DNA of 64,000 nucleotides, from the NCBI GenBank assembly GCA_008973525.1, contig WACJ01000106.1, positions 992,001 through 1,056,000 of the forward strand, read 5' to 3'. Positions 1 through 11,128 of this stretch are shown one piece after another. A program made the position numbers and the translations under genes. This DNA is from Stenopsyche tienmushanensis (taxonomy: Eukaryota; Arthropoda; Insecta; Trichoptera; Stenopsychidae). The notes beneath the pieces were generated by a model. It saw only the letters and a list, made by a program, of their open reading frames with translations. It had not been told where the DNA came from and did not search any database. Every line of letters starts with the position of its first letter. Position 1 is the stretch's first letter.

Positions 1-2158
1 CACACCTTCCTTCCAAAGCAGCACTGGAAGCCAAGCAAAAAAAAAGTGGTTGTGAATATGTACCAAAGCAATAAATATAATAATTAAGAACTCAATTTTT
101 TTGCCATAAGAGCTAAATCAAATTGTATGAAATATTTTATCATCTAACATCAACAATAATTGAATTAAAGATTTTGACGCTCAAATGTCAATCATAATTA
201 TGCATATCGTTAAAATATCTGTAAGCTTTCATCAAATATAAATTTAATATATAGAAAAGCATACTAGTATAATTCAATACTTCAGGATGCTTAAAAAATA
301 ATTTACAACTTACATCTTTCGGTTGTAAGTAGTTTTTTCAATTTAAATTTTTAAAAATCTAACAAATCATATATTGAATATGGCAAAGTGAAGATTTGCA
401 TGATAATTCTGTTGATGGATAATATAAATCAAATTTATTACAATCAATTAAAAATGTACAAATTTATCGATGAATTTAAAAAATGCAAATTAGACAGTGA
501 TGAGGAATTTTTATGACTTAAAAAGTTAATGTATTAATTTAATTCCCACTACTAATTCATCAACCCAGTAGTACATTTTTTATACCTGAGAATCGTATGA
601 GGGAGATTAGAAATAGAATCTAAACTAGGGTGACGATCCTTATCCGAAGATCCACTACCTCCAGTAGAACCGAGGGCGAAAGGATTGTTGAACATGGAAG
701 AGTTCTTAAATAAAAGTTAAAAAGAAGTTTTAAATTTAAATCCAATCTTGTTATTGAACATAAAAGATAATAGAAAACGAGCCAAACCTTTCCTCCTTTA
801 TGCGAAGCAGCCGCGACGGCAGCCTGATAGGCGTTCTGAGCCATCGCCGCTTGCGCCATGATGAGATCGCCTCGAAGTAATGCCATTTCTTTATCTTTTA
901 AAGAAGATGAACTACTCGAACTTTTTCCGGAGCTTCCGCTATTTACACCCTGGGCTAAATAAGCTCCGCTCAAAGCACTCGCTTTGGCTGCAGCTGACGA
1001 TGATGATTTTCCTGAAAATTGAGTTAAACAGTTACAAAAATACATTATTAGTTCTAAAATCTTTAGCGATAAATGTTTTCTTTCAGCAGTAATATAATAT
1101 TTTACTAGAATGCTTATTAGATGAAGATGAAGGGGTAGAATGCGTTGCCGCTTTTCCATGAGAGCCTGCTAAGCTATTGAGGCCACCGAGGGATGACAAG
1201 TCCGGATGCCATTGATAAACTTTGAGCATTTGATAGTGACGGGGATGAAGTCTTTGGCAAACCATATGATGATCCTAAAATTAAAAATATCATTTAAATG
1301 AGTTACATGCAAAAATATAATCGATAACTACGCATTCTGACGATTTGAAGCCAAGATAATTGATCTACAATTCCGATATAAATAATTTGTCTTACTCATA
1401 TTATTCTGAGAGTTTGACTGCCCTTGGGAAGAGCTAGTTGGATGAACTAGATTTTTCTTTATTATGAGACCGATGAGAAGGACCGCGCGGCGCGCGAGGA
1501 GCTCGCGTCGAGCCCCCTCTAACGCCGCCGCTGCCGGCTCCGCCACCGAGCGCACCCAAAGCGGCTGCATATGGATCGGGTGGAAAAGCGGTAAGTCCTG
1601 ATGCCTGCAACCGAGCGAGATAATCTTGAGCTGCCAATTGAGATGCCATCGACCACCATGCCGCACCTGAAAAAGCAACCAATTGTATAATCCCATAGCT
1701 AATATAATATATAGGATATTCATCAGAAAAATATATTACTCGCTGCCGGATGCAACCCTAAACTGGCAGCCTGACTAGCCGCCACCGATAAGGTAGACGT
1801 GGGAGGGTACCGACCGGCGGTGGGGCCGGCACCCGTTGCACCGGCGCCGAGTAGACCGAATCCGCTCATGGCTCCGGCTCCCGCGCCGGGAAATCCGCCT
1901 CCTCCTCCTAGCAACGAAGCCGCCGCTGCCTGTGATGACACATCGCGGCCCCAATATGCTGAAATATTATTATTCATGATGTAAATCTTGCACAACATTT
2001 ATTTACATTCACGATGGCTCATCAGCGTCATAAAAATCACGGTCACCTCCGAATAGAGAAGCAGCATCAAGTAAGGACGATGCATCCCCCTTAGAAGAGT
2101 TATTGCTTCCCCCTATCCCGTCAGCCACGCTACCCGCTTCACCATTCTCTTTCTCCAT
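1..2158 (-). CDS. tou: BAZ2/toutatis-like chromatin-remodelling subunit, N-terminal exons (partial)
   Basis: Seen: coding exons on the minus strand at 2047-2158 (ATG at 2158), 1740-1958, 1396-1666, 1106-1274, 788-1011, 586-704 and a cut exon 1-23. All introns are GT-AG (88, 73, 121, 94, 83 and 562 bp) and phases agree across every junction, if one extra base is discounted in exon 1396-1666 and one in exon 1106-1274. The protein opens MEKENGEAGSVADGIGG and runs through LLDAASLFG-AYWGRDVSSQ, a Gly/Ala tract, AAWWSMASQLAAQDYLARLQ, a short FPPDPY motif, Ser-rich stretches, an alanine-rich helix (MAQAAMAQNAYQAAVAAAS) and SSMFNNPFALGSTGG. From memory of the family: vertebrate BAZ2B has a similar -WW- then -FPP- segment in its disordered N-terminus; BAZ2 proteins are nuclear subunits of ISWI-type remodelling complexes. 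The diagnostic TAM/MBD-like, DDT, PHD and bromodomains lie beyond the left edge. Splicing is well supported; the family name is inferred from the N-terminus only. Another Ala/Ser-rich nuclear protein is the alternative. Confidence 0.6.
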
Positions 2159-2383
2159 AGCTCTCAAGGCACTAAAGAGAAGTTCTGAAAGACAAAATAA
2201 ATAGAATTAAACACGAGATCATTATGTTTGCATCCGAATGTTTGTGAATGCGATCAACAAATCACTGCCACTATTCAAATAATATACACAGTCAGATGTT
2301 TTGATCTAAATACTGTATTATATCAACTGATATTATTTTTTAAATTAATTTATCTTCATTTCTAAAATATTTATGATACTTAC

Positions 2384-2558
2384 GAGTATTAGTTCAACAT
2401 CTCCACATAGACACTGTAGCAACCACTCTCTTTGATCCTCGTCCATCGTGAGCGATCATAATATCATGTTTTTCAGTGTCCTTTGGGAATGCTCATGGTG
2501 TTTTGGCTCATCGCGCGGTCAGCTCGACAGACCACTTGCTGCAGTTTCAGCGAGAACA
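2384..2558 (-). other. tou: Upstream exon of the toutatis-like gene (5' UTR or alternative N-terminus)
   Basis: On the minus strand a strong acceptor (tatctttgcag) opens a 175-bp exon that closes with a canonical donor (CTC followed by GTAAGT). The intron to the first recognised coding exon is 199 bp; that exon starts at 2184 after tttgtctttcag, giving 26 bases of leader before its ATG. This exon carries two short open frames: MSQNTMSIPKGH then stop, and MDEDQREWLLQCLCGD... which stays open to the donor. After splicing the second frame reads a few more codons into a stop before the main ATG. The exon could therefore be 5' UTR with upstream ORFs, or a true N-terminus put out of frame by one missing base. 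The promoter is not visible nearby. Confidence 0.5.
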
Positions 2559-3683
2559 CTGCAAAGATAAAAAAATAACGTTCAGTTGACATAATAACTT
2601 AAATCTTGTTTTTATGGAATCCGCGGGAATAAAAGATGGACCGCTACCGCATTCATAATGTACCGTCCGTTAACGACGAGACAATTAGAAAGTAGGTGCC
2701 GTTGACTAATTGTTTTGTGTATCAGTTGCATAATTTAATATCTGACACCATTAGCTTATACAATATTGGAGATAATGTATAGGCTCTAGAGTAGAAATTA
2801 TTCAATTGATGCATCACAAATACAATGGCGCTTATTGATTTTCTATTAAATGACAAAATCAAATAATGGAGTACACTGAAATTATAGACACATCCCAAAC
2901 GTATGCAAGGGTTACAAATTCAGTAAATATACTTAAACTGAAGCCTGAGCCTTAAAAAGAAATGCTTTGATGATTAATAATAAAAAGTGAAAGCAACACA
3001 TTTGCAAATTGCTATTAAAGTAAATGTTTGCAGATTGTATCTCTTTTGTTGTCAATTCCTCGAAAATTGTTTTTGCAATCATCAAAATTGACACAATAAA
3101 TACACGCATTCAAAGTATATCGATATTTATAACATCGCTTGTGTAATGATATGGTAAAAAATGAATCATTTACACAAGTGTAACGTTTGAAATGCGTTTC
3201 CATTTTGATTAATTTAAATCGGAATGCATTAATATGCAACGAATTGAAAATATTGATATTTTTCTCTATAGAGTCCGTCGATGTCGATTCATCGGCGTAT
3301 CATTCGATGTAATACACGAGCTAAAATGTAAGCACATTTTCTCTTCCGATGGACATTTTAATTATCGTCAGTTCAACTGTGCAATACCGTATAATAGAAC
3401 TCTTCGACCTTTACATTGATAATTATGCGATGCCGGGACTTCGCATCGATAGTAGAAATTGGAACGCGACCTATTTCCAGCGGAACAGATGCGATATGTG
3501 CAATTGGACAATGTCGCAGGATTCCATCGTTGTTGCAATTCATTCGATAGGCGGACGCATCGACGACAATCAATTTGTACGAGATTATACATTTTCTCGT
3601 GGGTAAACTGCGTCAATAATGATGACAGTTTTTATACATAGTCAAGAAAAGCTCAGTCATTATGATTTAGTTGTTTTACAAAA
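2559..3683. other. No gene seen
   Basis: AT-rich DNA, presumably intron or 5' flank of the toutatis-like gene. Short overlapping open frames on both strands around 3230-3640 have no recognisable domain and look like chance frames. I see no repeat terminus here. Confidence 0.5.
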
Positions 3684-3870
3684 TGCATTTTTTGAGGTGA
3701 CTTTTTTAGCAATCCCTTCTATGGGACCATTGCCTACCATTTTGGCTTGGTTTTTCGTGGCATATATATTTTTAAAAATGTGGTCGCCAGTCAACCCGTA
3801 GGATTTGATCCAAAGATGATCCGAGTTATGAGTCCGACTGCTTAGCCGCGGGATTAACTACAGGTACAAA
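3684..3870 (-). repeat. tRNA-derived SINE, copy 1
   Basis: Read on the minus strand, a tRNA-like head (CCCGCGGCTAAGCAGTCGG, then GGACTCAT, then the B-box-like TTGGATCAAATCC) is followed by a unique body containing CAAAATGGTAGGCAATGGTC. The same order of blocks occurs at 21612-21795, also minus. GGACT at the anticodon stem and TAAGC before it suggest a Ser/Leu-type tRNA ancestor, but the head is too decayed to be sure. No flanking target duplication is evident. Confidence 0.6.
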
Positions 3871-6297
3871 CAGATTTATATGCATCTGAACAATGTATTT
3901 TTAGCATTTTCGTGGCCGGTGATGCATATGTTGCATCATTATGGGTTTAACCATTGCCGGCTGTATGCTGCCACATATGCATCATGATTGCGCCGACTGT
4001 CCATATACATCATTTGAAGTAATACGTTCAATTGTCTGATGCTTTGATGTGGCCACGATAGTGTTAATGTGCAATTAAAAAAATGCATTAAAAGTGTATC
4101 CAAATTATATTTATTGTGTCATTGAAGTGGAAAGACGTTTATATTGATATTTTAGCAAACTTAGAATTGAATAAGAAAATATTTTTACCGTATATATAAC
4201 GGCTATCATCCGAGAGTTAAAACTGGAAGCGTATTTTTTAACGATTGTTCAAGAAGGATTCTACGGTTCATCGGTCACGAACGACGGAGGATAAGGATGA
4301 ATTATTAATTAGGATAAGGAGCAGATCATACACCCGAAGAAAGAATACAAATGGATGCTTACATACGAGACGTACTATATGTCTACAGACTTTCTGAGAT
4401 ATTTTTTCTGGGCTAGCTAAAGAACGACGGTTGAGAATTACACAACCATTAGGAGTTACAATCGCGAACATTATGCAGATGTATTTTAATTATAGTTTAA
4501 ATACAAATTGATGACATTTTAATGCAGGCCCTTCCAAGAGTCACTGTGCAATACGTGGCTTAAAAATATACACATTGGTGTGGATTCTCTTTGAAAATAG
4601 ATTGGAACGAATCAGACAGCCCCAACAGGAATTCCTCCGATGATCTCATTATTTGAGAGGCGACCGCCACGGGGACTTCTCCCCTTCACCGAGTGGCGTT
4701 TTTAATTTGGAAACGAAGGGACCATAATCGTCGAGCTGCATCGCGCCCGGGGGAGCTTCGAAAGCGACGTTTGAAGTTTCCAATCGGACATTAATAAATA
4801 AAAAGCACATATAATTACGACCCACGAACGGACGCGGCGTTTTACCATAACGATTATAAATAGATCACGCCGACTGGTACATTTTTTTGAATACGATCGG
4901 CATTCAAAACGATCGATCGTTCATAGATTCCACACGGAACGGATGGACAAAAATCGAGAGTTCCCCTCCTCAGACGTGCGTGGCAAACGACACATAATGG
5001 CTTTAGGGCGCAACGTCCGGGAAGAACGAAGCATCCTGAACCGTTACAATGGTATAATGCGCCAAAATCGTCGATTAAATCGCCTATTTCGAATCAATGG
5101 ATTGTTTTTCTATCCAATTATCGCAGTTTTCTCAAACGGTCCGAGTCAAATTTCGGTTATCTTATTGCGACTCGAGAGCGAGACGGGGACGGATGCGACC
5201 CACCTTCGGCGTGCGTGGGTTAATTGTGATATTTTTACCGTTACGGAGCGAGCATCTCATATTGTTTTCGAAGGCAATTGAATAATTTACGAATAAAAAC
5301 GCTCCACACGACTGCCAGGTCCGAACCGAAAAGAATTTATACATCTTAATCGATAAAAGGGAAGCCGGGGGATGAAAAGGAAACGGGTTATATAACACGT
5401 CGGACGACCTTAATGCTAAACGAATACAGAAACGGATCCCACAACGACGCCCCGCAAGGACGCTGCGACGAAAGCCCGCTCACGTGCGCGATTCGAATTA
5501 CGCGGTTCGGCGTCGCTCTTACGCGGTCTGCGTCGGCGTTCCACCCGAGGTACGATGTCGTCGTCGAGCTCGCAGCGTATTTTAGAAATCGACGCAATTA
5601 AACGTTTCCCTCCCAACATGAGACAATTCGTTCGATGCCATCATTCCGACGGAAGAGCAAAACAAGTTTCGGCAATTTCGTGCCGGGCACTGCGATCGAA
5701 GCGCATTCGAATCTGATGCAATCCAACAGATAACGACGCCAACTTCCGCAAGCTCTCGATCGAGGCCCACAGTCCCGACAGATGGATTGTTGAATTTGAC
5801 TCTCGAAATAGACTATAAAAGATAAAATGCGCCTCGGCATGCGCTCAATGTCGAAGGCTATTGAGAAAGTGAAACTGTCGATCGGAAAGAGAGGGAGAAT
5901 CGTTTGTAATGTCTCCATGTCTGTCGCATGCATCATAAAGACACTGCGTGCATTATTATACTATTTTATTATATATTATACAAACACACAGTTAAATTTT
6001 GACATGGCGACTATGTACAACAGCAGGAATTCGAGTATCATACCGCGTCTTAATAAAATGACGTCTTACGAGCTATACTCATCAGAAAATCGTTTAAAAT
6101 GTCTTTTTTTTACAATCAATGCGTGCAATTGTAGGAAAATAATTACGAAGATTATGATGAGCGATTAAGTGCATTATTGAAACGCGCTCGTAACGTTTAA
6201 TGCCAAGCGATGAATACTAAATGTTTTTTGCATCGCAAAACCGAGTGATCAATTAGTACTCCTCTGTTACTGCGACCGCATACAGAACGTATCATCT
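3871..6297. other. No gene seen; CpG-richer patch near 5.4-5.8 kb
   Basis: Mostly AT-rich. From about 4.6 kb and more clearly at 5.4-5.8 kb the DNA becomes richer in CpG and both strands stay open for 60-110 codons. The putative peptides overlap each other on several frames and show no domain, so I read this as a possible regulatory patch upstream of the toutatis-like gene, not as coding. Confidence 0.4.
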
Positions 6298-6771
6298 GGG
6301 ATCCCGGAGAGTTTTAGGTGCTCACGAATCCCGGGATTAGTAAACGCAATCCCGAAAAATTCGGGATTGAAATTTTTATCTAATAGAAATCGTACACCTT
6401 GCCAGCACGACGAAGGCTACTAAATCGAGACATTCCCGCCGAAATCTGGCCGCTTGGAAACAGTGGCTAACTACTAATTGGCGAGCTTAGGCGACGCCTA
6501 AGGGCAGTAACTGCCTAATCTATGTATACATATATAAAATACATGTATATTTTTCAAATCGTTATATTAACCTTTCTCTACCGGTGATGTATTTATTACA
6601 CTTCGACTCTAATAATGGGAATATCGATATGAAATATTATAGATACGGGCTACAGATTTTTTGTGTTCCTCCGTAATATAATTAGGAATCACATCAAAGT
6701 ATTATAGTATATAAGTATTCATCTGCAGCGACGGAAATAAATTTGTCGGAAATCGGGATTGGATTCCCTAG
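6298..6771 (+). mobile_element. hAT-family deletion derivative (copy A1)
   Basis: Starts with GGGATCCCGGAGAGTTTTAG and ends with an inverted counterpart, CGGGATTGGATTCCCTA. The interior (AATCCCGGGATTAG, GCCAGCACGACGAAGGCTAC, a GGTGATGTATTTATTACAC motif, CAGCGACGGAAATAAATTTG) is shared in the same order with copies at 20890-21545, 34733-35350 and 59485-59755. Two of these join to a hAT C-terminal dimerisation fragment, which fixes the superfamily. This copy lacks any transposase sequence and is MITE-like. The left terminus looks slightly truncated compared with TAGGGAATCCGATCCCGG of copy A3. Confidence 0.7.
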
Positions 6772-6778
6772 CCACAAG

Positions 6779-6884
6779 TAGTCCACTGCAGAACTAGGGC
6801 CTCTACAATAAAGGGGTTACATCCATTTCGTCGGTATCATACATTCGTCTCCTCATTCGCTCGATATTGAAGGCAGCATGACCA
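6779..6884 (-). repeat. Retroposon with (ATG)n tail, degraded copy
   Basis: Minus-strand fragment of the retroposon seen complete at 31539-31809: it shares AGTCCACTGCAGAACTA, GGGGTTACATCCATTTCGTC, ATACATTCGTCTCCTCATTC and GCTCGATATTGAAGG. The tail and 5' part are missing. Confidence 0.6.
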
Positions 6885-7365
6885 AATTTTTTTTTATGTA
6901 TCGATAAAGAGTAGGAAGTTTTCCTCGAAAGACAGAAAAATTACTTGGGACGATATTGTTGATTTTACTGAAAATGGCTTTCCGGAATATAAAGAGTCCA
7001 ATCCCTCTTTCATCGTTATTATTTGTATAATTCTGTTTATTTATTGCATATTTTTAATTACAATCAAAATTTTACCTTCGTCCGATATTTCGAATCTCTC
7101 GTTCGGCGCATGGTCGCGGATTAACTGGTGTACCGGAAATGTATGACATTTATTGGTTATATTAAACCTTTTGACTTTTCAAATATGGAATCCCGACTGG
7201 GATTTCATTCAAATGCAGAATATTTGGTCAAAAATGCCATGTGAATGTATCAACATAAAATATAATTCTAGTTCACATTTTAAAAAAAAATACCGAAAGA
7301 TAAGCCCAAAATGTTTTTTCTTGGCGCGAATTTGACGGCATTCATTAAATTAAACAATCGGCGTA

Positions 7366-7545
7366 TTGTATACAAATAAAGGAATGTATGTCTGTCTGTT
7401 CGTTCAGACGACCCGTTTGGTAAGATTTATGATATGGTCCGATGGATGTTGATGAATTGGAGGAATAATGTATTTGAAAATTGCATAGTTTGCGAGTTTT
7501 TGTCGCAAGATCGGGGGAGTAGCCGAAATGCGACAAAGGCGTCGG
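7366..7545 (+). repeat. Unclassified insect-type repeat (ATGTATGTCTGTCTGTTCG unit)
   Basis: Contains GGAATGTATGTCTGTCTGTT followed by a weakly conserved body and a GGGGGAG motif. A second copy with the same opening phrase begins near 18890. Repeats opening this way are widespread in insect genomes, but I cannot assign the class from this copy. Confidence 0.4.
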
Positions 7546-7639
7546 TAGGTTGTGTGTGCACGTGAGATGTCCCTTTCTGTCTCCTATTTATCGGCGGATG
7601 TTGTGCACGAAGTGGCTATAGAGGTATTATCGATCAGAT

Positions 7640-8080
7640 GCGAGGGGTGCCGCGTTGCCAGATTACCGGCGCAATAATGACGAATGTAGAAGGGGGTGGG
7701 CGAGTGGGCGAGCGGGCGACCGGGCGAGCGGGCGGACGGGCGGACGGCGCCGCGCCCTCCGCCCTCCGCCCTCCGCCGCCGTCCTCCGCCACCCTCCGCT
7801 GCACCGGGGTCACCCCACACTTATAACCTGCATTTCATCTATCAAAACCATCCATCCGTCCGCCCGTCCCTCCTCCGCCCGGGAGCGCCTTCTGGATACA
7901 CTTTTTTCCTTTGTTCTCTCGTCCCGAGTCACATCCAGCGCCCGCTCCTACGGCACGCACCCACACAACTCAGCCTCGGAGAGACGATCCTACAGGGACA
8001 GTCCCACTCTCGATCTCCCGACCGAACGTCAATCGTACACAAGACGATCAGTCGTCGTCCTTACGAATGACCATTTTTTC
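7640..8080. repeat. GC-rich patch with GGGCGAGC-type and CCCTCCG microsatellite
   Basis: A run of imperfect 8-mers (GGGCGAGT, GGGCGAGC, GGGCGACC, GGGCGAGC, GGGCGGAC) occupies about 7695-7750 and is followed at once by repeats of CCCTCCG. The strand asymmetry (G-rich then C-rich) allows G-quadruplex or hairpin formation. Several overlapping open frames here are low-complexity artefacts. The rest of the stretch up to 9170 shows nothing recognisable. Confidence 0.6.
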
Positions 8081-9171
8081 CCAATCGTTTAAGAGAGGAT
8101 TAATAGGGAAGACGAAAAGAGTTCTCATCATCTGAAACGCGATTCATCATCATCGTCAAAATTAATAAAGGCTTAGAATTGACTAATGAATGACAAAATA
8201 TAAGATTTGCATCTGAAACTTTATAATAAGAGTTTATGAACTAGCCAATTATATCAATGCTCGTTAAAAACTCCAACTGGGATAGCTTTGGATCACTTTG
8301 CCCAGTATCAAATGTATGTGTTCTTACATCCTTGAATGCCAGTTTTACGCATTCGATTGCTCATCGGATTCTAAAAGCTTGCAGGGGAAGAATAAAACAT
8401 CGCAAGAACCACCCCCTCGCGACATACAATTATTCAAAGGGGGGGAGCTAATCGAAAAACACCGGCACGCATACGCTGTCCAAATTAAATAGCGTCGAGA
8501 TGCGCGAATCCGTTCCGAAAGAGGGTAGGGCATTGGCCCGGGGCGGGATAAATGGCGGCTTAAAAAATGTGACCCTGTGCAGCCGCAGTTTGCCCAGGGG
8601 ATAAATAGATTAGAAGCGCGTTATCGACACCTAAGCTCGGGGTTGTTTCAGCTTCGAACATTTTTTTCCAATTTGTCTCATTCAATAGACGTACAAAAGT
8701 TTACGTATTCGTTTTTATATAATTATCTAGCTGTTATCGCCGGCAACAAATAATTATTTTATTGCATCGTTGAATTTCATAGAATCAAAACGGGTTGCAA
8801 TAAAAAAGGCACCCCGCAAACATTCGGGATGTTCTCCAAATGGAAGCGAACCATAAAAAAAAGCGTTCCAACACCATCGAAGTCATCAAACCCAAATAAG
8901 TGGGACCGTCTGAGGACAATTTTAAAGCAGGACATTCAGATGCTTTCCAACAAGTGGTACAAACAGTAAACTATGTATGAACGAGCGAATCATGCTTTTT
9001 TTGCTATATAAATAAAAACGTGCGTAGGCTGAAAGGACGATATTTGGACGAAACAAGGCTGCTGATGTAAAAGGATCGTTATGCAGTTGTAAATAAGCCG
9101 ATGCAACAAGTGCACGAGTGCACATGATTTTAAAATGTCAAATTATATCATTATCATAGTGAAAAACACAC
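8081..9171. other. No gene seen
   Basis: AT-rich with short CpG-bearing segments (8400-8640). No domain-like frame, repeat terminus or RNA gene was found. Confidence 0.5.
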
Positions 9172-9310
9172 GCAGTCCACTGCAGGATTCACGGAGAAGA
9201 GTCACATCCATATCGTCTATATCACAAATCCACCTCTTAACCATGATTGCTGATGTTTATTTGTGAAAGTTCACCCGGCGGGTCACTCGGGTGAGCGTAT
9301 TGAAAGAAAG
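9172..9310 (-). repeat. Retroposon with (ATG)n tail, diverged copy
   Basis: Minus-strand relative of the 31539-31809 element: it shares CAGTCCACTGCAGGATTC, AGTCACATCCATATCGTC and a distal TCACCCGGCGGGTCACTCGG block matching the TCACCCAACGGGTATCCTGA region of the copy at 47846-48030. Strongly mutated. Confidence 0.5.
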
Positions 9311-9312
9311 TA

Positions 9313-9913
9313 CAGCAGACCCGCGGTAATCCGTCCCCGGTTTAATCCGGTACCCCCTGTAATCCGACACCTCAATACGAGTATGGTACTTATCTACGGT
9401 AAGGCTTTGTCAGTGTAAAAAATGCAAATGTGATTTTGAAAGTTGGCAAAAGCCTCCACCATTAATTATGGGCCAGGCAAGAGATAAATTTTCAAGAAAG
9501 CTGAACATCCATACGCGAAGAAAGCTTTGTATTTAGAAAAGAAACAAGCTTACACCTAATTCTGGGCACATATTGGCCATGAAAGAAAAGTTGTTTTACA
9601 AAAAGAAAATAAGCAAAAAAAAAGATTTTGTAACTAGATAGTTAAAACGCTTCAAAAATTGCTATGGAATACATTTGACGACGGTAACAGGTTTTTATTG
9701 TTTACAATTGCAATTGAATTTATGACGTTAATTCTATGAAACCTTATATTATATATGTATATCTCATCATTGTCATAAATATTCGGATTACAAATACTCT
9801 TTTCCAAAAAGTTCTGGACTACAAGAGGTCAAGGGCAGTACTCTAAATTCCGACAAATTCGATAATCCGACACTACCTTGCAAAATGTTTGTCGGATTAT
9901 CGCGGGTCTATTG
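9313..9913 (+). mobile_element. pogo/Tigger-like transposon, degenerate (family P1)
   Basis: Bounded by inverted termini CAGCAGACCCGCGGTAATCC (left, preceded by TA) and the complement of CAATAGACCCGCGATAATCC (right). Subterminal blocks (AATCCGACACCTC, TACGGTAAGGC, GCCTCCACCATTAATTATGG, GGCCAGGCAAGAGA) match the element at 50848-51419, which lies in the opposite orientation and preserves a CENP-B-type DNA-binding helix. Here the reading frame is destroyed. The AATCCG-containing termini and TA flank are typical of the pogo/Tigger branch of Tc1/mariner. Confidence 0.7.
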
Positions 9914-10572
9914 TGTAATTTTTAGTAAAGTAAGTAATGGAAAACTTCTCGAGGCGATCATCTCTATCTTGTACTGGAATGGGATTTGTGGAGCACATAA
10001 AACCCAGTCTTTTCCTCGTAAGGATTAAGTTGAAGACTTGCGTAATACTCGAGTACATTTCAAAATCGCTTTTATATTAGCAGTGGCATAGAAGTGATTT
10101 TTGAAAACTCACTTTTCCAGTTTGACAATTTCAGAACGATATAGAATGGGGAGAGAGGTTGAATTTTAAAGACTGAGCAGTCTTCCTTGAAAGGTAGTGG
10201 AATACTCCAAGAGACGATCGTATCAATTTTACTGGAAAGGGCTTTCTGGTGTGCAAACTTTTCTTTCCTTGCTACCGAGCTAAGTTGAACACCTACACAA
10301 TGCTCAAGTAGTGGATTTAGAAATCTATCAAGTCTTTGTACATCTTATCCTTGCACGTTCTAGAATGGAAAGGTTTTCAATCTTTCGGAGATAAGTACAT
10401 CTTCACAGTTAAATGTCTACAAAACGATATAGAACACAACGAAAGACAATTTTGTTATCGATGCACTGTGCGATTCATTGTTTATCACTTTTCAAATTGC
10501 TAATAACGTAACAACTAGATATAGTAAATTCAGTGCGTGCAAATAGATATAATCAAATGCGTAAGTAATAGT
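9914..10572. repeat. Diverged local duplication
   Basis: Two segments, about 9955-10085 and 10190-10330, share a loose order of motifs (GAGGCGATC or GAGACGATC, TACTGGAA, TTTTCCT or TTTCCTTG, AAGTTGAA, AATACTCGAGTA or AATGCTCAAGTA). A third relative lies at about 6925-7010 (ACGATATTGTTGATTTTACT). No coding frame survives. No other feature is seen in this stretch. Confidence 0.4.
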
Positions 10573-11128
10573 ACGCAACTGGGCTTGGGGCGCAAAATGT
10601 AGACCGACCCGATCGAGAGTTGCGCGCATAGTTTTTATTTTACACGACCATTCTATTTTGCATAAACTAACACTGATTGACTCTGCCCGTTTTCATAATA
10701 TACACTAAGTTGTCTAATCCTTATTTCCTACGTTACCGTTATGTTCAGATATGGCATCCGATCGCGAGTCGCTCATTCGTCATATCAGCGGTCCGAAAAG
10801 CGGACCGATTGAGCATACAAATCTTATGGCCACTCCGTCCTCTTTTAGGGCTTTTTGTGGCATTTTCTATTATCTGTACGATCACGGAAGCAACGTAGCG
10901 TCTAGACACTTTCTATCATAGTATTTTTTTACAACAGTAACCGCTATATATACGTTAGGTCGGGTACTTTTGGGACTATCTTTGTATATTATTTTAAACC
11001 ATACATTATAATAGTATTTAATATATTGCATTTATAATCATTTTGATTTCCAGGAGGGGGGGGGGCAGGGAGAAAGGCGTTAAGTTAGATACTTGCCACG
11101 GGCGCTTTATATCCTAGTTACGGCTCTG
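10573..11128 (-). mobile_element. mariner-derived non-autonomous element (family B, copy 1)
   Basis: Right end is CCTAGTTACGGCTCTG preceded by CACGGGCGCTTTAT; left end begins CGCAACTGGGCTTGGGGCGC. A conserved core holds the hairpin CGGTCCGAAAAGCGGACCG, then GCATACAAATCTTATGGCC and ATCTGTACGATCACGGAAGC. The same layout occurs at 26923, 30990, 41828, 45777 and 53581. Two of those carry mariner transposase fragments on the minus strand, so this copy is an internally deleted relative. Confidence 0.7.
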
